From positions 1 through 64,000 of the forward strand of contig JAXGGA010001169.1 of the NCBI GenBank assembly GCA_038373865.1: a stretch of DNA of 64,000 bases, written 5' to 3'. The position numbers and the translations under genes are program-made. Each line of letters starts with the position of its first letter. Positions within the stretch are counted from its first letter, which is position 1. The notes under the pieces were generated by a model. The model had not been told where the DNA came from, ran no database searches, and was given only the letters and a program-made list of their open reading frames with translations. The DNA comes from Uloborus plumipes. Lineage: Eukaryota > Arthropoda > Arachnida > Araneae > Uloboridae. This document shows positions 58,340 to 64,000 of this stretch, piece by piece.

Positions 58340-58450
58340 TAACAACACAAGGACAAAGGACTAGAAAGAGAGAAAGTACAGCCGTGCCTAAACCGGGATT
58401 GGAACCCGAAACCTCCCCATCATGCTCGTTTCTCATCATTGACTAAGTTT
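58340..58450 (-). mobile_element. tRNA-derived SINE fragment
   Basis: The minus strand carries CGGGTTCCAATCCCG (B box with one mismatch; core 58406-58396) as a 5-bp T-arm, preceded by GAGCATGATGGGGAGG and followed by GTTTAGGCACGGCTGTAC and a CT-rich tract. It lacks a clear acceptor stem and D-arm, so a tRNA gene is excluded. Confidence 0.5.
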
Positions 58451-58864
58451 CAAAGCCCATTCGGCAAATTGAGACTCCTCCCTTCCCTAATATCTATTCG
58501 GGGAGTCCCTGACCTTCAAATAAAAGCATGTCATTTCACTTAAGATCTTAAGAAGTTTTTAGCTCACCCAATAGTTAGTATTTTGATGAAATCGTAGCCT
58601 TTGGTTTTCTTCCATTTATTAAAAAAAATATACTTTTGTTGAGTACTTCAGTAACTTCAGTAACATTGAGGAGCGTTCAGTAACTTCAGTTCGTTGCTCA
58701 AAGTCACGTGATCAGTTATTACGCATTACATGACGTCATTACCCAGCACCCAGCCCACCCAACGCCTCCTAAATACTAAATGCCTATAACATTTGCTTCG
58801 CTACCGTAGAGATGGGTTCAACATTAAACGCCACCTTGCGGCAATCCGATGATGTCGTTGTTAT

Positions 58865-59100
58865 TTTCGATTGGTTAATTTTTAAATTTAAATTCAGAAA
58901 TGAACCAATCGTTAGTTTTTGGAAGAACTCTGGTAGATGGCAGTGTATGGTGAACCAAGGGAACTTTTCAGCAATTGGCGATGGATCCAAACAATATTCG
59001 AGTTAAATTTTTTGATTGGTTGATTTTTAAATTTAAATTTAGAAATGAACCAATCGTTAATTTCTCTTTCTCGAAGAACTCTGGTAGATGGCAGTATATC
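58865..59100. repeat. Tandem duplication of ~143 bp upstream of the dehydrogenase gene
   Basis: GATTGGTTAATTTTTAAATT...GAAATGAACCAATCGTTA and AAGAACTCTGGTAGATGGCAGT occur at about 58868-58943 and again at 59012-59096 with a few changes. Each unit has GATTGGTT and AACCAATC as an inverted pair (CCAAT-box-like words on both strands). Confidence 0.8.
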
Positions 59101-59157
59101 GTGAACCTAGAATGAAATCTTGCTCTGTGCTAAAAACCGGGAAGTTTCAGGCATTTA

Positions 59158-59935
59158 CAGCCTTATTCACAATCACGAATTGGCTGCGGAATAATTCCAG
59201 GATTGATCTATCGTCTGTTGCGGATCAGGCCACCGTTCTTATTCACCAACCTCGGATAGATGAATCGAGAGATTTTCTAGACACAGATGTAAAAGCTTCT
59301 CTCATTGGCGGCTTTTGATCAGGTGACGTTGACGACATTCCCATGATTCCTAGTCGCCCATCATGGCCGCTAATGTTTTCCGGAAGCAGACAGATCTTTG
59401 TTATTTTTTATATTTTTTTCTAACCATCAGAGCTTTCCACAACTTATGTATGTTATATATCTTGGTAAACTGCATCTGCAAAAAAAATTTCATTCAAAAA
59501 TATCAATTTTAAGGTTCTTAAATCAGTTAAAAATTCACTGTAAGTGAGAAATTTCAACAGCGTCCATCTTGGGCCACCAAGAATCTATTCAGTTCTTAAA
59601 AATGTTTCTGAATTTTTCTACCGCTACTTTTTCGTCCTACGATGCATATTACAGGCTATTTTCGCAAGAAAAGTTCGGAATCAGAGGGATATTTCAAAAT
59701 AAAAACATCATATCCGCCATGTTTGTCTTTTCCTACATGTAAAACGTGTGGTAGAGAGTATAATCGTGGAATTAAACCGCCAATATTGGCGGCTCAGATT
59801 CGAGGCTAGATTTCGCTGCTTGTAGGCAGGAATAATCTTCCTTTTGCGATTGTGAATAACGATTTCATGCGAATCCTGGGATAATCTTCAACAGTGGCAA
59901 CATTGAAGGATTATTCGTGTTTGTGAATAACGGTG
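59158..59935. mobile_element. TA-flanked inverted-repeat element just upstream of the dehydrogenase gene
   Basis: Ends CAGCCTTATTCACAATCACG and the inverse CACCGTTATTCACAAACACG, with TA on both sides (59156-59157, 59936-59937). Inner inverted words (TCCAGGATTGATC / GCGAATCCTGGGATAAT) extend the symmetry. It is 778 bp, has no coding capacity, and ends about 320 bases before the start codon, so it may have supplied or displaced promoter sequence. Confidence 0.65.
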
Positions 59936-60253
59936 TAGTATTTAGGAGGCGTTGGCCCACCACATGTTTTTTGTTGATTACTTCTAGCTATGGCAACGAG
60001 ATTGCCATATTTGTTGTGAATTTTGCGATTTTGGTGTCATTCTTGTGAATGCGTTTCAATTTTGTTCTCTTTTCTGTGTTTTACGTGTAAAATTAAATGC
60101 ATTTTTTATTTAAATTTTTGAGAAACAATTACATTGTTCAGCAGTTCATGATGAGTAACATCTGTACATTCGAGTAGCAATTTAATTTTCAGAATTAAGT
60201 TAGGAAACATAGCACATAATTTTCTCAGAAGAAAAGATCAGGACATATACAGA
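59936..60253 (+). other. Promoter / 5' UTR region of the dehydrogenase gene
   Basis: No canonical TATA box is evident at a defined distance; a pyrimidine-rich stretch and TTTTCAG near 60190 could be a 5' UTR splice acceptor. The transcription start is unknown. Confidence 0.35.
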
Positions 60254-60305
60254 ATGGTGAAGGTTGCTGTTATCGGCGGTGGAAGTTTAGGAGTAAAAAT
60301 TATCG
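60254..60305 (+). CDS. Dehydrogenase exon 1
   Basis: Seventeen codons plus one base, ending ATTATCG|GTATGT. The start was chosen because the protein then begins directly at the Rossmann beta-1 strand, as in this family. The bases before it (CAGA) form an acceptable initiation context. Confidence 0.85.
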
Positions 60306-62522
60306 GTATGTTTTGTCTTTATTGTTTTTATATTACATTGTTTATTGTTTTAATTGTTGTTTATTTTAATGTCGTCATGTTATTATACCATATGCACCAA
60401 GAGTACAGACCTTTCATTTTGACGTTTTTGGATGTCTAACTCTGAGGCATGAGGGATGCCTCATATTTAATTGTCATTTAATAATCTTCTTAACTTTTTA
60501 TTTTAACGTGTTTACTGAAAGATTGTTTTTAACAATGAGTAAAATGTTGAGAATAGAAAAAAGATTAAGGAGAAAATTAGATGTTGACTGAAAATGAAAA
60601 AAAAAAATCGTAAAGCCAATTTTTCAAGCATACTTCTTACAAGTACTTCAGTGCTCTAAAATCTTGCCAAAAGGTTTGCTCTTCCAGGTACAAGCATCAG
60701 TACAATCCAATGTGATCAAAGTCCGTGCATGTATACAAACTTTCTTCAATGTGCATACTTATGTTGGTTTTATTGAGTAGTGTTTTCAAAACTTTTCTTA
60801 GGATTAGATATTTTTAAAAGGCTTTGGATAAATGGGGTGAAATCTTGCTAATGACTGAAATTTTAACAAGTTAGAAAATATTCACCATTGTACTGGAAAT
60901 GTTTTTTCTTGTGAAATTAATCTTTCAAGGTGGATTACTGTATAAATTACTTACTTCAAATAAAGTAATAGCAGTACATACATTTACTCACTATAACAAA
61001 ATTTTTCCGGAGACATTAGATGCTGGAAATACTCGTACACAGTGTATTTTAAATTTGGTGTTTGATATTAAAAATATTAAAGTGCAGTTAAAGAAAACAG
61101 ATGTGAACCGATGTAAGTAAGCAGCTGTAGCTTCATGCTAAATCTTACCTTTTCAACAGATTCTTTTTCTTAAAGTTTGTCGTTGATGTATTTGTATTTA
61201 CCTAATTTCTAAAATTTTTTCATCCTCTTTGCAAGCCAAAAATAATTTTTCTGACCCTGTTAGGGGTTAAAAGTAATAATTTGAGTATCACTGGATGTAG
61301 AACATTTTAAAAATTATTAATGCTTGCAGGGGAACTTGCTTATCATGGCCACGAAGTGCGTGTTTACGATCGTAATCCTGAGTCTTTGGACAAAGTAAGA
61401 TTGAGAATTCAAGAGGATAAGCGTCTACTTACTGAAGATGGCGTCTTGATGTCACCCACTTTTCTAGTATGTAAATCAACTGTGAACTTCTGTTTTGTTT
61501 ATGAATCAAAAACATATCAAATGGTAGATTCATGTTAATCAAGGAAAAATTTCAAAAATTAGGTATTGGGATTTAAGATTGTCCTTGGCTGTTCAAAAAT
61601 AGCCTAGTTAGCTGCGTTTTATGAATTTTCCATGGAGTTTCTTAATCAGTAAAGTATTATCTGTGCATTTCCACAACGTAACAAAGAAAAAAGTACAGTT
61701 GTCATTGATAAATTGGCGAAAAGAATGTAGAAAGTGAAATGGATTTGTTTGTACCATGAGTAACGATGTGGATCAGGTAAATATCCTATGGGTAGGTAGT
61801 TTTTGAGTATTTACTTGAGGCCATTGAAAAAATCCAAAATTTGAATATTTTTCAAAGAAATTTAAAAGCTGTGTTTTTTTTAAATAAATTTTTATCCAAA
61901 TATTAAATGATAGTTGAAATTGATATACATATGAATAATATACATATTTTATGAAACATTTTATTGAAAGATTTGGTGAAATGATTTTAAAATAAATTGT
62001 TAAATTGTTTGAAATGTGATAGTTGGAAAAATGTAAGAAGCTAAATAATAATAAATTTGATTCAATTAAAAAATATATCTATACATTTCCAGAAGGAAGT
62101 GAGTAGAAAAGGTTGTTTTTGTCCACTGGTTAGGAAGAAATATTCACTTACTGGGTTGGTGGACTCATTTCAATACCTCTTACACCCCCCCCCCCAAAAA
62201 AAAATAAAGAAAAACAACCTGGTTTATAACCTCCAAAATAAAAACGAATTTTCCCAAATGGATGTTGTGCATTTTCTTACTATCACTTCTATTTTTTAAA
62301 AACATTGTAAGCATTAAAAATATGAAGATTTCAATTTGCTTGTTTGCTCTACTTTTCTTCTGAAAATACCTCTTTTAAAGTCATTTTTTTGGATTAATGT
62401 TTGTCTTTACGGATAGGGTGAAGTGTATTACATGAGCAGATTAGAAGATGCTGTGAAGTCTGTAGATTTTGTTTTTGAAGCTGTTCCTGAAGATTTATCA
62501 TTGAAACAAGATTTGTTTGAGT
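60254..62522 (+). CDS. 3-hydroxyacyl-CoA dehydrogenase / lambda-crystallin-like, 5' part (three exons)
   Basis: Exons 60254-60305, 61330-61466 and 62417-62522 with GT-AG introns of phases 1 and 0, leaving phase 1. They give 98 residues. The protein begins MVKVAVIGGGSLG: a beta-alpha-beta Rossmann fold with GxGxxG at 8-13 and Asp31 (VRVYD) at the end of beta-2, which favours NAD over NADP. Exon 3 carries the family motif FEAVPEDLSLKQDLF (83-97). Relatives (lambda-crystallin/L-gulonate dehydrogenase and 3-hydroxybutyryl-CoA dehydrogenases, about 310-320 residues) oxidise a 3-hydroxy group with NAD+. The catalytic His and the C-terminal dimerisation domain lie in exons beyond 64000, so the exact substrate class is open. 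No stop or frameshift is seen. Confidence 0.88.
61330..61466 (+). CDS. Dehydrogenase exon 2
   Basis: Acceptor TGCTTGCAG; completes Gly18, then GELAYHGHEVRVYDRN and a helix rich in Lys/Arg/Glu up to SPTFL; donor CTA|GTATGT, phase 0. GELAYHGH after the glycine-rich loop is the usual helix A to beta-2 transition. Confidence 0.87.
62417..62522 (+). CDS. Dehydrogenase exon 3
   Basis: Acceptor TTTACGGATAG, frame GEVYYMSRLEDAV..., donor GAGT|GTAAGT, leaving phase 1. The EAVPEDL motif is diagnostic for the hydroxyacyl-CoA dehydrogenase N-terminal domain. No following exon was recognised between 62523 and 64000. Confidence 0.87.
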
Positions 62523-62847
62523 GTAAGTCATTATTTACTTTTTTTGACTTTTATATACAACTGGAGTACTTTAACGGAAGGTCACAGCACATCACTGTGA
62601 CCTCCCAAAAGTATTCTTGAAAATTTTTTTTCGATTTGTGCAATGTTTTTTTAGATAGCTTTGTTGTATTGTTTTTCTTTCCTTTAATTTTAATGGTGCC
62701 GAATGTTCCTTTTCATTGCAAGTGTGCATACTCATATTTTATCTTTTGGTAAATTCATAGTTTGATTAGATAAATTGAAAATTTACCCCACCTAAAATTT
62801 TTCATTTTTGGAGTAACAGAGGCCTCTGTTTGCTATTGTAAGTGATA

Positions 62848-63098
62848 CAGTGCGTCGCAAAAGTTTAAGCACAGCCGAAATATTTTGATAAGACGAAAAG
62901 TATACACCAAAAAGCTTTGAAATTTTTACTGTAATTAAACAAACAGCTTACAAATCCATGTTTCGAATTTAGAAACAATTCATAGAAATTAAAATACGAT
63001 TACATGATAAAATCAAAATTTTGCTGTCGCAAAAATTTAAGCACAAAAACGGAATATATATATTTTAGAAAGCATAAAAGTCTTTTAGTAGTCTAGGG
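62848..63098. mobile_element. Tc1-type left end
   Basis: After TA (62846-62847) comes CAGTGCGTCGCAAAAGTTTA, with GTCGCAAAAATTTAAGCACA repeated at about 63026. The terminus resembles the foldback at 13547. No right end is visible before the hAT that follows. Confidence 0.6.
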
Positions 63099-64000
63099 CA
63101 GTGTTTCTCAACCTTTTTTCAGCTACCGCCCCCTTTAAGACTGAAAATATTTTCAACGCCCCCTTTGCAAAAGAGTCTGACTTACTATTTTTTCCAGGCA
63201 GGAAGAAAACTTGAAATTACCACCCGTACATGTCATCCTTAAAGATTATAAATCAAGTTTTAATTGGAGGGAAAGAATGAAATAAGTAAAATTTACAAAT
63301 TACAAGATAAGTTCAATTCATAGAAATTCTTTTTGACTATTTTATGGATTGGAAGGTTGGATAAAATGCCGAAAGTTACAATTCTTAATAATGCAATTAT
63401 AGTATGCCTTTGGAGACATGACAGTAACGACGACACTTGTTTTGAAAATAGTCTTAAAATCGCAGTTCCTTTAATCTTAGGTTTCGCGGGTTAAGAGTTA
63501 GATTCCGACTTCACCACAGTGAAGCATTTAAACTTGACGTAATTTTAGGCAAGTTTTGGTAACATTAACAAGGGATAAATTGAAGTTATTTTAAAGCTAA
63601 TTTTAGTCATGTTAGGGGGTTAAAGCTCTTCCGGTGTTCTCTGAAATTGAAGTCTTAAAAACCTTAATTTTAAATTTTTTTGTTGAGGTTGAGGGAATGG
63701 TAAAAGTTTGGGAGTTTTCTCTGTTTTTTTCACATTGTACTTTGAAAAACGCAACTGTGAACTACCTTTAGTGTTGTTACGGCGATGCTCTTACAACACA
63801 AAAAGTAGATCAAGTCTGGTGAGAAGAAAGTCTTTTCGAGACTTGTAGAAACTGCCTTCCTAAAAACGCAATTCTAAGTTCTTTTTGGTCATGCTTGGGG
63901 AAAGAGTAGCGGGTAGTTACAGATTCCCTCCCGTAATCATTTTTGAAAAAAGCAATAGGCTGTCTTTTAAAATGATGGTTCCCGTAGCTCTTCGACAGAC
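63099..64000. mobile_element. hAT element left part, running off the window
   Basis: Begins CAGTGTTTCTCAACCTTTTT and ACCGCCCCCTTT, the widespread hAT terminus of the CAGTGGTTCTCAACC type, preceded by GTCTAGGG as the likely 8-bp target. The right end and any transposase lie beyond 64000. Confidence 0.6.

Overview
This is a repeat-rich, AT-rich animal nuclear sequence. Spliced genes with GT/AG introns, a 26.8 kb intron and a mixture of hAT, Tc1/mariner, pogo-like, piggyBac-like, Harbinger-like, Helitron, Helentron-like, LINE and tRNA-SINE remnants point to an arthropod. A spider or other chelicerate is my best guess, but nothing seen fixes the species.

Two protein genes can be supported. (1) On the minus strand, 10541-43420, six exons join in frame into a 314-residue short-chain dehydrogenase/reductase of the retinol-dehydrogenase-like SDR16C type. 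It has a membrane-anchor-like N terminus, a TGxxxGxG cofactor loop, NNAG and the Asn-Ser-Tyr-Lys catalytic residues; a poly(A) signal lies 122 bases past the stop. (2) On the plus strand, 60254-62522, three exons give the N-terminal 98 residues of an NAD-dependent 3-hydroxyacyl-CoA dehydrogenase / lambda-crystallin-like protein whose remaining exons lie beyond the window. The two genes are divergent, about 16.8 kb apart, and no functional link is evident. One further possible exon (9500-9570, plus) is weak.

Layout: 1-9.5 kb is intergenic, with a pogo-like MITE, a Tc1 element split by a hAT, a hAT MITE and a 2 kb Helentron-like element carrying an expanded 150-bp satellite. 10.4-43.4 kb is the SDR gene; its introns hold two long foldback transposons, a pogo-type zinc-finger remnant, a LINE end with a snap-back hairpin, a piggyBac-like element, an unclassified transposon with a coding remnant cut by a Helitron that itself carries a MITE, a tRNA-SINE, a 100-bp-arm hairpin and a three-level nest of elements. 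43.4-60.2 kb is intergenic, with a Helitron inserted in a Helitron of the same family, a second Helentron-like copy, paired MITEs and a CA microsatellite. 60.2-64 kb is the dehydrogenase gene followed by a Tc1-type end and a hAT running off the edge.

The main interest is the transposon archaeology. Several insertions have target duplications, an empty-site twin or a reading frame that closes on removal, so relative ages can be read from one sequence. I found no new enzymatic or defence system. The nearest candidates for undescribed entities are the Helentron-like satellite carrier, the transposon with the unclassified coding remnant, and the 100-bp hairpin.
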